From the NCBI GenBank assembly GCA_016715405.1, contig JADKAE010000007.1, positions 200,065 through 264,064 of the forward strand: DNA of 64,000 bases, read 5' to 3'. Positions 38,843 to 48,251 of this stretch are shown here, one piece after another (the stretch's first letter is position 1; every line of letters starts with the position of its first letter). A program made the translations under genes and the position numbers. The DNA is from Saprospiraceae bacterium (GTDB taxonomy: Bacteria > Bacteroidota > Bacteroidia > Chitinophagales > Saprospiraceae). The notes under the pieces are model-generated. The model saw only the letters and a list, made by a program, of their open reading frames with translations. It was not told where the DNA came from and searched no databases.

Positions 38843-38954
38843 GAACTTCCAGGTTTTTTTAATTTTTTTTTAACAACCTGTTACTTTTTACAATTGCTGC
38901 ATTATAGAAGGGTATTTTCAATTGATTTATTCACCATTCAAATAACGTCGAACA

Positions 38955-39566
38955 ATGAGTTTCGTTAAGACTAAGGGATTCAAATACTTCAAGAACCTGC
39001 TGATTGGCGTAGGCGCTGCAATCGTTTTGATGGGCGCTCTGTTTAAGCTCGAAAGCTGGGAATACGCTAGTCAGATGCTGGTTGTCGGCCTTACGATGGA
39101 AGCCATTATCTTCCTTTTCCTGGGTATTATCGGTCCCGAACCCGACTACTACTGGCACAAACTCTATCCCGGATTGGACGACTACGACTCCACGATTGCC
39201 CCACTGGCAGCCGGCCCGGTAGATGTTCTTACAAAAACGCCTGCACTCAATGGTGAAGTAGTTGAGCGCCAACTGGGCGGTATGCTCGCCGAGTTGCAGA
39301 ACATGTCTAAAAGCTTGTCTTCGCTCAAAGCACTGCAAGAAGTTGACTTCTCAGGCACCAGCGATCAGATCAAGGCGATGAGCAATTTCTACACCAAACT
39401 GAACGAAGCTATGGCCGACCTCAGCGATTCACTGGAAGATACTAAGGTGTACAAAGAAAATCTCGCTGTATTGAACAAAAATATCGGCTCGCTGAATAAC
39501 GTCTACAGCTCGCTGAATAACGTTTACGGTAATGTGATTTCGGCGATGGCCAGTGTCAACCGCTAA
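38955..39566 (+). CDS. gldL: GldL, T9SS/gliding motor inner-membrane protein
   Basis: 203 residues. Two membrane helices near the N-terminus (about 12-31 and 40-60) with Glu49 in LVVGLTMEAIIFLFLG, the acidic residue expected of the proton-conducting GldL subunit, then a long cytoplasmic coiled-coil C-terminus (LGGMLAELQNMSKSLSSL, LAVLNKNIGSLNNVYSSL). GldL and GldM form the proton-motive-force-driven motor for type IX secretion and gliding. Complete, no frameshift. Confidence 0.95.
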   Translation: MSFVKTKGFKYFKNLLIGVGAAIVLMGALFKLESWEYASQMLVVGLTMEAIIFLFLGIIGPEPDYYWHKLYPGLDDYDSTIAPLAAGPVDVLTKTPALNGEVVERQLGGMLAELQNMSKSLSSLKALQEVDFSGTSDQIKAMSNFYTKLNEAMADLSDSLEDTKVYKENLAVLNKNIGSLNNVYSSLNNVYGNVISAMASVNR

Positions 39567-39625
39567 TTGAAACTATCCTGACGTTTCGAAGACAAACCAT
39601 TGCTAACTGCTAAATCCGAAAACGT

Positions 39626-41172
39626 ATGTCAATTCCAAAGGAACCGCGGCAGTTGATGATCAACTTGATGTACCTGGTGCTGACGGCCCTGTTGGCCCTC
39701 AACATCTCTGCCGAGGTTATGAATGCCTTTTTACGATTAATAAGGGTATTACAAACAGTAATAATATCGTCGAACAAACCAACCAGACGATTATTTCCAA
39801 TATCAATAAGCAAGCCGACGCTTATCGCAACGAAACAAATGAAAAGTTTCGCGCCGATGCCGCCGAGGTGAAAAAAGTGTCCGACGAGTTTGTGAAATAT
39901 GTCGAAGACATGAAGAAGGATCTCTTTGAAAAGGCCGGTGGCCCCTCCGAAAAAGATCCGGAAAAACCCAAACGCGAAAAGGACAAGGACGTCACTACCC
40001 GCTTGCTGGTTGGTGTCGAAGGTAAGAAAGGACAGGGTTATGAATTGATGCAAAAAATTGTGCAAACCCGCAACGATCTCTCTAAGCTGGTGGGCAACGA
40101 TGAAAATGTAGTCAGTTCTATGCCGCTCAGAATCGACGAGGAAGCTGTCAAAAAGTCGGATAAAAAAGACTGGGTACAGTACAATTTCCTCCAAATGCCC
40201 GTGGCAGCCGTGTTCCCGATCCTGACCAAGTTCCAAAATGACGCCAAAGCCTCAGCCACTACCGCCCTCAACCATTTGCTCAACAAAGTATCAGGCGAAG
40301 ATATTAAGTTCGACAAGTTCCAGCCTGTTATCTCTGCCAGCAAAGGTTATGTGATCCGCGGCGATAAGTACGAAGCAGAGGTATTCCTGAGCGCATTTAG
40401 CTCTTCTGCCGGCGACAAAACAAAGATTTATGTCAACGGCAATAGCCTGCCTATCGAAGAGGGTAAAGCATTGTATACCTCCAGCGCAAACTCGCTCGGT
40501 ACCCAACGCTATAAGGTGCGTATCGATGTGACTAACCCGCTGACGAACAAAACCGACTCGTACGAGAAGGAGTTCGAATACGAAGTGGGCGAACGCTCGG
40601 TGACGGTTTCTGCCGATAAGATGAACGTGTTTTATATCGGCGTGGACAACCCCGTGTCAGTCTCGGCTGCAGGTATCTCCAGCAACGACCTCAGTGTAAG
40701 AATCAGCGGCGGCGGCGGCTCTATCAAAAAAGTGGGCAGCGCTAACTTTATTGTAAACGTGACCCAACCCACTGCTGAGTGCCGTGTGTCTGTAAGCGAC
40801 GGCAAAGCGCTCAACGCAAGCAAGACTTTCCGCGTGAAGCGTATTCCCGACCCCGTTGCCCGCCTCTCTAAGAGCCAGGGCGGCGAAATGGGAACCGGCG
40901 AATTTAAAGCCCAGGGCGGCGTAGGCGCATTCCTCGATAACTTCGACTTCGACGCGGTTTGCCCAATTCAGGGCTATACGCTGGTATTTGTACCCAAACG
41001 CCAAGACCCCGTAGAAGTAGTGAACGCCGGCGCCCGCTATAACGACCGCGCTCGCGAACTGGTAAACCGGGCTAAACCCGGCGATATCTATTACTTCGAA
41101 AGCGTAAAGGCAAAGTGCCCCGGCGATGCCGCCGGCCGACCCATCAACTCGATGGTGTTCAAGATTAGGTAA
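39626..41172 (+). CDS. gldM: GldM, T9SS/gliding motor protein (frameshifted)
   Basis: About 515 residues. One membrane helix at the N-terminus (LMINLMYLVLTALLALNISAE), then a long periplasmic part with GldM-type domains (SKGYVIRGDKYEAEVFLSAF; VGVDNPVSVSAAGI-like YIGVDNPVSVSA). In the T run at 39728-39732 one base is missing: EVMNAF should read FTINKGITNSNNIVEQTNQT rather than leave frame. GldM spans the periplasm and transmits motor torque from GldL to the GldKN ring. It follows gldL by 59 bases. Confidence 0.95.
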
Positions 41173-41205
41173 TAATAGCATTCTTTTGCTATATCTATCT
41201 GCAGC

Positions 41206-41290
41206 AGGATTGTGTCTAAATGACACAATCCTCCTCGCAGTTTAGCGCGCGTTTGGGGCCGGCCGGGGCCGCGCCCCCCCCCGGCCCGAA
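41206..41290. other. Hairpin and GC-rich C9 tract between gldM and gldN
   Basis: AGGATTGTGTC (41206-41216), loop TAAAT, and GACACAATCCT (41222-41232) form a perfect 11-bp stem. After it comes a GC-rich stretch (41255-41287) with GGCCGG repeats and a run of nine C bases at 41274-41282, then AAAAAAA. The 259-base gldM-gldN gap contains no gene. Confidence 0.5.
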
Positions 41291-41431
41291 GGCAAAAAAA
41301 GGGGCGGACTTGACGGCGTGCGGTATAAAAGGAACCGTATTTCCAAGCCGGTTTTTTTGTTAAAGTATAATAGCGCGCTTGGTTAATCCGTTTAATGAGT
41401 GCACTTTTACATATTAAAATCAGGAAAAGTC

Positions 41432-42307
41432 ATGAAGATTGCTTTGAAACTACTTAGTATTGTTTCGTGTCTGCTCTTTGTCGTCGGCCCACTGGCCGCT
41501 CAAATCCCCGACGACATTATGATGTCTGATGATAGTCAAATCATGGACGATTCTACCAAATCGCCCCTCGACGACGTCGTAGATTATAGAGCTATCAGCG
41601 ACCGCCGCGTACTACCTTACGACCACATCCGCGAAGCCGATATTTTCTGGGAAAAACGCATCTGGAGGGTTATCGATATCCGCGAAAAGATGAACCTGCC
41701 TTTTGCATACCCCGAAAGGCCGCTGTTTACGATATTGATGGAGGCCGCTACGTCTGGCGAAATGACCGTGTTTAGCACCGAAGACGACAAGTTTACCAGC
41801 CGCCTTACCCCCGATGAGGTAGCCTCGATGGGCGCTACAATCGATACGGTTATTACGTTTGACCCTGAAACCTATCAGGAACAAATCCAGATCGTACGCA
41901 ACGAAATTAACCCCGAAGACGTAAAACGCTTCCGCCTCAAAGAGGTCTGGTTCTTCGATGAAGAAACGTCTACGCTTCAGGTCCGCATCCTCGGTATCGC
42001 TCCGCTGATCGACGTGAAAGACGAAAACGGCAATTTCAAATACGAAAAACCGATGTTCTGGGTGTACTACCCCGACGCACGCCAACTGCTGGCTCGCGAA
42101 CGCGTCTTCAACACAGGCAACGACTCCGCGCCTATGAGCTGGGAAGACCTCTTCGAAATTCGCTTTTTCTCGAGCTACGTATACAAAGAATCTAACGTGT
42201 TCGACCGCCGACTACAAGAATATGTGACCGGCGTCGACCTCCTCCTCGAAGCCGATAAGATCAAACAAACGATCTTTAACTTCGAACACGACCTCTGGTC
42301 GTATTAA
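41432..42307 (+). CDS. gldN: GldN, T9SS ring component
   Basis: About 291 residues. The start at 41432 gives a signal peptide (MKIALKLLSIVSCLLFVVGPLAAQ); an upstream TTG/ATG option adds non-signal residues. Body matches GldN/PorN: IREADIFWEKRIWRVIDIREKMNLPF, FTILMEAATSGEMTVFS, LKEVWFFDEETSTLQVRILGIAPL, YPDARQLLARERVFN. GldN binds GldK to build the periplasmic ring. Complete. Ends 15 bases before a perfect palindrome. Confidence 0.94.
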   Translation: MKIALKLLSIVSCLLFVVGPLAAQIPDDIMMSDDSQIMDDSTKSPLDDVVDYRAISDRRVLPYDHIREADIFWEKRIWRVIDIREKMNLPFAYPERPLFTILMEAATSGEMTVFSTEDDKFTSRLTPDEVASMGATIDTVITFDPETYQEQIQIVRNEINPEDVKRFRLKEVWFFDEETSTLQVRILGIAPLIDVKDENGNFKYEKPMFWVYYPDARQLLARERVFNTGNDSAPMSWEDLFEIRFFSSYVYKESNVFDRRLQEYVTGVDLLLEADKIKQTIFNFEHDLWSY

Positions 42308-42322
42308 TTCGCGATTATCGTT

Positions 42323-42350
42323 GTAGAGACGCAAAATTTTGCGTCTCTAC
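42323..42350. terminator. 28-bp perfect palindrome between convergent gldN and helicase genes
   Basis: GTAGAGACGCAAAA followed by its exact reverse complement, then AAAAAA on the plus strand. Placed between the ends of two convergent genes, it could end transcription from both sides. A 22-base core copy is at 44363-44384. Confidence 0.5.
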
Positions 42351-42395
42351 AAAAAATCTCCCCCCTCCCCCCTCTCCCCTCTCCCTCGTGGATAG

Positions 42396-44296
42396 TCACA
42401 TCAAATACTCCCACGCAGTCTGATACTGCCCGTTTTTTCGCAATAAGCAATAAAGGCTTCGTAAAACCGGTGATTCCCTATCGTCGCACTGTCGCCAATA
42501 ACCACTAACTGCTTCCTCGCCCTCGTCATCGCCACGTTCATCCGGCGGTAATCGCTGAGAAACCCAATCTCGTTTTTGGTATTTGATCGCACCAGCGAAA
42601 TATACACCACATCGCGCTCCTGGCCCTGAAACCCGTCGATGGTATTTACGGTGATGGGCATGCTGCTGAGTAGGCTATCCGCAGCTAATTGCTCTTTCAT
42701 GTAGATAACCTGCTCGCGATACGGCGAAATAAGCGCTATGGATGGCAGGGGCTGGTCGGCAAATGCTTCCACCAGCAAGTATAGATGTTCGCACAAGATC
42801 TGGAACTCTTCGGGATTGTACCGGCTCTGAAAACTGGGCTGGGTTTTTTCTTCAAAACCGCAACCGGCTGTATCGATATATACTACCGGGGTGTTCAGGT
42901 CGATAGGCAAACGGTGATGCCGCACTTCGGGCGCTGCTTGCAAGGCGCCCTTGTAAAATTGCTGGTTGGAAAATCCCATGATGGCCTCGTGCATGCGGTA
43001 TTGCACGTTGAGCAAATTGGCGTAGGCGGCTTGCTCAAGACAGCGCTCGATAAGGGTGACGGATAACCCCTGCCGCTGAGCCTCTATCGACTTGACGGTG
43101 GGAGGCAATTGAAAAGGATCACCGGCCAATACGACTTTAGATGCCCGTGTGATCGGTATCCAGGTGGCCGGCTCGAGGGCCTGCGCGGCTTCGTCGATTA
43201 CTACGGTGCGGAATTTGCGGCCTTCCAGTACGCTGTGCGCTGTGCCCACAAGGGTGGCCGTGATGACTTGCGCACTGTCGAGGATCATCTCGATGAGGCG
43301 GTCTTCTAACTGGTTGGCCCAGGCGCTCAGCTCCCGGGCTTCTTCCTGCAATCGACGGCGCTGTTCGTGTTCTTCTTTGCCAAAATGCCGCCTGAACCGC
43401 CGCGCCTGCCGCCGGCATTCCGCGGCTTGTATCTTGACTTTTTTGATGTGCTTGCTTTCGGGATGCTGCGCGATGCGCTCTTCCAAAGTATGCCTTACAA
43501 TCGATTCGTCAACCCTGGATATATTGCCTATCCGTACTACATTCAGCCCTTCGTTTGCCAGGCGCTCGGTGAGCAGGTCTACCGCCGCATTGCTGGGCGC
43601 GGTGACCAGCACGGTGTTTTCGGTTTCGCACAATAGTTTGATGGCTTGAACCAGCGTGGTAGTTTTGCCGGTGCCCGGCGGACCGTGTATGATGGCCACG
43701 TCCCGCGCAGCGAGGATATCGTTGACGGCGTCGTTCTGACTGGGGTTGAGCCCGGGCACTTCGACGCGATTGGTGATTTCCTGAAAAAGCGCCTGCCGCC
43801 TGCCCAACAAGATGGCGCGCAACTCTGCCAGCCGGTCTTGTTTGGCTTTTTTTACGGTTTGCAGCGCTTTCTCCATTTCGAGATAGGTGCGCTCGTCAAA
43901 AATAATATCTACGCCTATCATGCCCACCCCCAGCCAATCGGGCAGGTCTTTGCTGTTTAATACGATTTTCATCCGGTTTTTGTCTACAAACTGGATGATG
44001 CCCGATTGCTCGGGCGCCAATACCCCCGCCTGCTGGGTAAACAAATTGACGGTTTTTCCGGAGCGGAAGTGATCGTTTTCTGCTGCGCTCGGTTTTTCTA
44101 CGATCACAAATGCGCGATCTCCAATGGCATAACCCGATTTTACCACCACCACAGGATACCAGGCATAGCCCTTCGCCACCCGCTGGTCCAACGGTAGTTG
44201 CTGCACCAGCCGCCGATGCTGCTCAAAGTCTTCCGCTTTTTCTATCCGCAGCAATTCGCTCAACTTGTCTATCTCCTCAATTTCTTCCTGGGCCAT
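42396..44296 (-). CDS. UPF1/IGHMBP2-like superfamily 1 helicase (frameshift at end)
   Basis: About 633 residues, starting MAQEEIEEIDKL at 44296. SF1B motifs in order: Q/I GPPGTGKTTTLVQAI, II VIDEAAQALEP, III GDPFQLPPT, IV-like LLNVQYRMHEAIMGF, V TVNTIDGFQGQERDVVYISLVRSN and VI RRMNVAMTRARKQLVV. In the T run at 42433-42438 one base is missing; AYCEK should read NGQYQTAWEYLM and stop at 42396, a typical family end. Probably an RNA/DNA helicase acting on nucleic acid 5' to 3'; cellular role unknown. It lies between two copies of a palindrome. Confidence 0.88.
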
Positions 44297-44304
44297 TGTC
44301 AATT

Positions 44305-44434
44305 AATTACAGGCATAAAACCATTCGTAATACGTAATTCGTAATTTATTTTCGAAACAGCTGAGACGCAAAATTTTGCGTCTCTACGAATTGATCGAAA
44401 ATTACAGGCATAAAACCATTCGTAATACGTAATT
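44305..44434. repeat. 35-bp direct repeat (95 bp apart) around a second copy of the palindrome
   Basis: The same 35 bases (AATTACAGGCATAAAACC...) occur at 44305-44339 and 44400-44434. Between them is the palindromic core GAGACGCAAAA plus complement at 44363-44384. The words cgtaat are repeated several times. No gene. Confidence 0.75.
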
Positions 44435-44471
44435 GTTAATTCGTAATTCCACGGTTCCTCACAATCATTAC

Positions 44472-46289
44472 ATGTCAACCCAAAACACGCCCACTTCGTT
44501 CAAAGACCAACTCAATGCCCTGCGCAATGTGCCCCGCTTTTTTAAGGTAATTTGGGATACCAGCCCCGCCCTGGCTATTGGCAACATGGGCCTGCGACTC
44601 GTGCAATCGGCCATCCCCCTGTCCATGCTCTACGTAGGCAAAGAAATCATCGACGCAGTCATCCGGCTGATCAACCGCGAAGATACGGAAACTTCCTACC
44701 TCTGGACGATGGTGGCCATCGAACTCGGACTGGCCGTGGGCTCCGACCTCATCAACCGCGGCATCGGACTCATGGATAGCCTGCTGGGCGACCTGGTGGC
44801 CAACAAAACCTCCGTAGATCTCATTCGCCACGCCGCTACGCTCGACTTGTACCAGTTTGAAGATGCCACTTTTTACGACAAAATGGAACGGGCCCGCCGC
44901 CAAACGCTGGGCCGCACGGTGCTGATGTCGCAGGTACTCTCGCAGGTGCAGGACACCATCACGATACTTTTTCTGGGCGCCGGCCTCATCGCGTTTAATC
45001 CCTGGCTAATTCTGATTTTGGTTATAGCAGTCATTCCCTCCTTTATTGGCGAAAGCTATTTCAACTCGCAGTCGTATTCGCTTACGCGCAATTGGACGCC
45101 CGAGCGCCGCGAGCTGGATTACCTGCGCTATATCGGCGCCAGCGACCAGACCGCAAAAGAAGTGAAGATTTTCAACCTGGCCGATTTTATCGCCGACCGC
45201 TTTGAGGCGCTGTCGCTGCGGTATTATGCGGCCAACCGCAAGCTGGCCCTGCGCCGGGCAGGGTGGGGGAGTGTATTGTCGATGCTCGGCACCGTCGCGT
45301 ATTACGGCGCCTACGTGTTTATCCTGATGCAGGCTATTGGTGGAGGTATTACGGTGGGTACGCTCACCTTTTTGTCGGGTTCTTTCGGGCGCATGCAAGG
45401 CCTGCTGCAGGGCGTCATGTTGCGTTTTTCGCGCATCGCCGAGGGGGCCTTGTACCTCCAGGATTTGTTCGACTTTTTTGCCATCGAACCCGAAATACGC
45501 TCAAAAGCGGGCGCTATTCCCTTTCCTGAAAAGATAAAAGATGGTTTTGTTTTTGAAAATGTGAGTTTTAAATACCCCGGCAACCCGCGCTGGGCCATCC
45601 GCAATTTATCGTTTAAATTGCCGAAAGGCGTAAAGCTGGCGTTGGTAGGGGAAAACGGCGCCGGAAAAACTACGCTGGTCAAACTCCTGGCCCGCCTCTA
45701 CGAACCCACCGAAGGCCGCATCCTGCTCGACGGCGTCGATTTGAGGGATTACGACTTGTCGCAACTGCGCGACAACATCGGCATTATCTTTCAGGATTAC
45801 GTGCGCTTCCAACTCACCGCATCCGAAAATATCGCCATCGGCAATATCGACCTCGTAAAAGACTTTGCGCATATCGAAGACGCCGCGCGCAAAAGCCTGG
45901 CGCATCAGGTTGTGGAGGAATTGCCCGACAAATACGAACAGTTGCTGGGCAAGCGCTTCGACAAAGGCGCCGAACTCTCCGGCGGGCAATGGCAAAAAAT
46001 AGCCCTGGCCCGCGCCTACATGCGCAACGCCCAACTGCTCACCCTCGACGAACCCACCGCCGCCCTCGACGCCCGCGCCGAACACGAGGTATTTTTGCGG
46101 TTTTCAGAGCTCATCGAAGACAAATCGGCGGTGCTGATCTCTCACCGCTTCTCCACGGTTCGTATGGCCGACCGCATCCTCTTCCTCGAGCACGGCCAAC
46201 TGCTGGAAATGGGGTCCCACGAAGAATTGCTGGAGAAAAATGGTAAATATGCGGAGTTGTTTCGCTTGCAGGCGAAGGGGTATGTGTGA
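44472..46289 (+). CDS. ABC transporter, fused permease and ATPase (exporter type)
   Basis: About 605 residues from MSTQNTPTSFKDQ (44472). An N-terminal transmembrane domain with about six helices (residues about 30-320) and a C-terminal ATPase: VGENGAGKTTLVKLLARLYEP (Walker A), GIIFQDYVRFQLT (Q-loop), AELSGGQWQKIALARAYMR (signature), LLTLDEPTAALDARAE (Walker B) and LISHRFSTVRMADRILFLE (H-loop). A homodimeric type IV exporter; substrate unknown. The last 135 bases exist a second time at 46957-47095. Confidence 0.92.
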   Translation: MSTQNTPTSFKDQLNALRNVPRFFKVIWDTSPALAIGNMGLRLVQSAIPLSMLYVGKEIIDAVIRLINREDTETSYLWTMVAIELGLAVGSDLINRGIGLMDSLLGDLVANKTSVDLIRHAATLDLYQFEDATFYDKMERARRQTLGRTVLMSQVLSQVQDTITILFLGAGLIAFNPWLILILVIAVIPSFIGESYFNSQSYSLTRNWTPERRELDYLRYIGASDQTAKEVKIFNLADFIADRFEALSLRYYAANRKLALRRAGWGSVLSMLGTVAYYGAYVFILMQAIGGGITVGTLTFLSGSFGRMQGLLQGVMLRFSRIAEGALYLQDLFDFFAIEPEIRSKAGAIPFPEKIKDGFVFENVSFKYPGNPRWAIRNLSFKLPKGVKLALVGENGAGKTTLVKLLARLYEPTEGRILLDGVDLRDYDLSQLRDNIGIIFQDYVRFQLTASENIAIGNIDLVKDFAHIEDAARKSLAHQVVEELPDKYEQLLGKRFDKGAELSGGQWQKIALARAYMRNAQLLTLDEPTAALDARAEHEVFLRFSELIEDKSAVLISHRFSTVRMADRILFLEHGQLLEMGSHEELLEKNGKYAELFRLQAKGYV

Positions 46290-46309
46290 ACTTTACTGAG
46301 CGCGGCACA

Positions 46310-46684
46310 CTATTTTATTTTTTCATTGATCCACTTGATAATAGCTGATAAGTTGAGCTCTCCTTTGGCCACACTGATAACCAATTGATACTTTTCCTCT
46401 TGAGTGGCATCTATATCCAGCCCTGCATTCAGCAATGTCATCCTCATCAAAACGTATCCTACTCTTTTATTCCCATCAATAAATGGGTGGTTGATTACAA
46501 TGCTTTCGAGGATGGCCGCAGCCTTTTCCTGCGCTGTCGGATACAAATCACTGCCATCAAAAGTTTGTTGCGGGCGGTTAAGGGCTGCTTCCAACTGGCC
46601 CTGGTCCCTTACTCCTGGCGAACCTCCAAATTCTGAGATCAGGAATTGGTGGATGGCGTTTACTTCATCCCAATCAAAGATCAT
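46310..46684 (-). CDS. Death-on-curing (Doc/Fic-family) toxin
   Basis: 124 residues. Start MIFDWDEVNAIHQFL; the Fic-type active motif is HPFIDGNKRVGYVLMRM (about residues 75-91), with the catalytic His and nucleotide-binding GNKR. Doc toxins phosphorylate elongation factor Tu, stopping translation. The four-base ATGA overlap with the antitoxin gene upstream shows that they form one toxin-antitoxin module. Confidence 0.88.
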   Translation of the reverse strand: MIFDWDEVNAIHQFLISEFGGSPGVRDQGQLEAALNRPQQTFDGSDLYPTAQEKAAAILESIVINHPFIDGNKRVGYVLMRMTLLNAGLDIDATQEEKYQLVISVAKGELNLSAIIKWINEKIK

Positions 46685-46869
46685 TGGGCAAGCTTTTGGA
46701 GTACCTCCCTGTCTTCGCGCATGATTTGTATAAGCGCGCTTGAGCGTTTGACATTGGAAACAGAGACTTTCTCGAGAATTCTCAAGTAGGCCAACACCTC
46801 CTCCAAATGATCCGCAGGCAAGGATTCAAGGATTTGCTCTATTTGCGATTTTACTTCCTGTTTAGTCAT
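46681..46869 (-). CDS. Putative antitoxin of the Doc module
   Basis: 62 residues from MTKQEVKSQIEQIL (46869), short and highly charged with a helix-rich pattern, ESLPADHLEEVLAYLRIL. No clear DNA-binding fold is seen; the class of antitoxin cannot be settled. Position directly before and overlapping the toxin is the main evidence. Confidence 0.7.
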   Translation of the reverse strand: MTKQEVKSQIEQILESLPADHLEEVLAYLRILEKVSVSNVKRSSALIQIMREDREVLQKLAQ

Positions 46870-46956
46870 CGTCTTAACTTTTACTACAAGATATAACATT
46901 CTGGCGACCTGATCAATTCCTGCGTATCTGCAATTTTGTTTTTCTCTATGTTATTG

Positions 46957-47095
46957 ACGGTTAAAGCGCATGGCCGACCGCATCCTCTTCCTCGAAAACG
47001 GCCAACTGCTGGAAATGGGCTCCCACGAGGAATTGCTGGAGAAAAACGGGAAATATGCGGAGTTGTTTCGCTTGCAGGCGAAGGGGTATGTGTAG
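46957..47095 (+). pseudogene. Remnant of a second ABC transporter 3' end
   Basis: Codes for RMADRILFLENGQLLEMGSH and on to GYV-stop, the same 40-residue end as the exporter at 44472. Identity to 46155-46289 is about 94 percent, apart from a 4-base insert (AAAG) near the start. Differences are mostly synonymous (for example GGG/GGC, GAA/GAG, AAT/AAC, GGT/GGG, stop TGA/TAG), so both copies were once under protein selection. Upstream of 46957 there is no homology. Confidence 0.8.
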
Positions 47096-47099
47096 TGGT

Positions 47100-47140
47100 T
47101 AGCAATCAGCAGTCAGCAGTCAGCAGTCAGCAGTCGGTTC
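47100..47140 (+). repeat. Short-word array (agcagtc)
   Basis: Five direct copies of agcagtc-type words, same family as 10464-10532. The rest of the gap to 47281 shows no gene. Confidence 0.6.
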
Positions 47141-47281
47141 CTGGAAGCCAACCCCGGCTGCTACCGGTGATTGTTACCTTTGGCTGCCAAGTTCTTTGGT
47201 TTTCCCCTAATGCACATGAGTCACCCCAAAAAATCGGGATGACTCATGTGGTTAGGCCATTCATGGATTCTTGAACAAGCT

Positions 47282-48073
47282 CTAATTAAAAGACTTGATC
47301 GTACGACCCGCCAATTCTTGAACAGGCCTGAAGTTTTCGTGCTCCAATTCTTCGATGTGCAGGATTTGATCATGAGAAGCAGTGATATGGTCTTTCATTA
47401 CGATCCATGTCACGATTTCGGAGCAAGGCGGCGTGGTCAATGAACCGCTGTAGGTATAATACCCCGTTCCGGCCGGCAGCAAATCGGCAGCCGTATAAGT
47501 ATCGTCGGAGGTATAGGTTTCGTCGTGGCCGGCAGGAAGGTGTTCCAGGTAGTGCGCAAGCAAAGCATTTTCAGCACCTTCTTCAAAAAATACACCGATT
47601 ACGGCCAGATTGCCGGATGCGGCATTTTTGTGCACCAAATGCACTTCCATTGGATGTGAGGAGCCGTTGACGAGGTGTTCGCTATGCGTATGGAAATGGA
47701 ACTGCAACAAGTCGTATTGCAACCCATTTACTGTAATGGAACTACCCGAATCATAGTTAAACTGGATGGTATGCCCATTATTGAGGATATTGGTTTTTGA
47801 AGTAGCATATGCTTTGGCAATGGCTTGCAGGGCGGCGTCGGCCACGGCGCCTTTGATGTCCACCGGCGACTGGGTTGCCCCACTGCAATCTTCGTAACCT
47901 ACACAAAGTTCTCCCCAATGGCTGGGGCCGTCTTCTCCTTCATATTCCCAGTGAATACCGTCGCAGCTTTCCGGAATTTTATCGTCGTCTTTGCAGGAAG
48001 GGAAAAATACAATACTTCCCAAAAATAAACACATGAGTGTAAATGGTGTAAATGAATAGACTGAAGCTTTCAT
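47282..48073 (-). CDS. Alpha-class carbonic anhydrase, surface lipoprotein
   Basis: 263 residues. Signal peptide ends in FFPSC; the following KDDDK is a classic Bacteroidota surface-export signal (K then acidic residues). Alpha-CA features: GPSHWGELC, QSPVDIKG, the zinc-ligand region LLQFHFHTHSEH, MEVHLVHKN, and LTTPPCSEIVTWIV. It interconverts carbon dioxide and bicarbonate at the cell surface. It stands alone; the 178-base gap upstream of 48252 holds only a small hairpin (ATCGCTG/CAGCGAT at 48116-48134). Confidence 0.92.
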   Translation of the reverse strand: MKASVYSFTPFTLMCLFLGSIVFFPSCKDDDKIPESCDGIHWEYEGEDGPSHWGELCVGYEDCSGATQSPVDIKGAVADAALQAIAKAYATSKTNILNNGHTIQFNYDSGSSITVNGLQYDLLQFHFHTHSEHLVNGSSHPMEVHLVHKNAASGNLAVIGVFFEEGAENALLAHYLEHLPAGHDETYTSDDTYTAADLLPAGTGYYTYSGSLTTPPCSEIVTWIVMKDHITASHDQILHIEELEHENFRPVQELAGRTIKSFN

Positions 48074-48251
48074 AAAAACTGTTAAGTTAAGTTAGTAAAT
48101 AGGGTTTCATTCCTCAATCGCTGCTTTTCAGCGATGGAGCAAATGTATCCCAAGGGAAGCAAGTGGATCGGACATCATAGGTAGGCAAAACGGACTTTTT
48201 CACCATATAGGGGTGAAATCAGACATTTCAGGCAGGAAAATCAGACATTGT

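Noticed and set aside
36311..42307. gldM frameshift as evidence of a dead secretion system
   Set aside because: A single base missing in a T5 run, in a window full of identical errors, and all other gld genes are intact; sequencing error is the simpler explanation.
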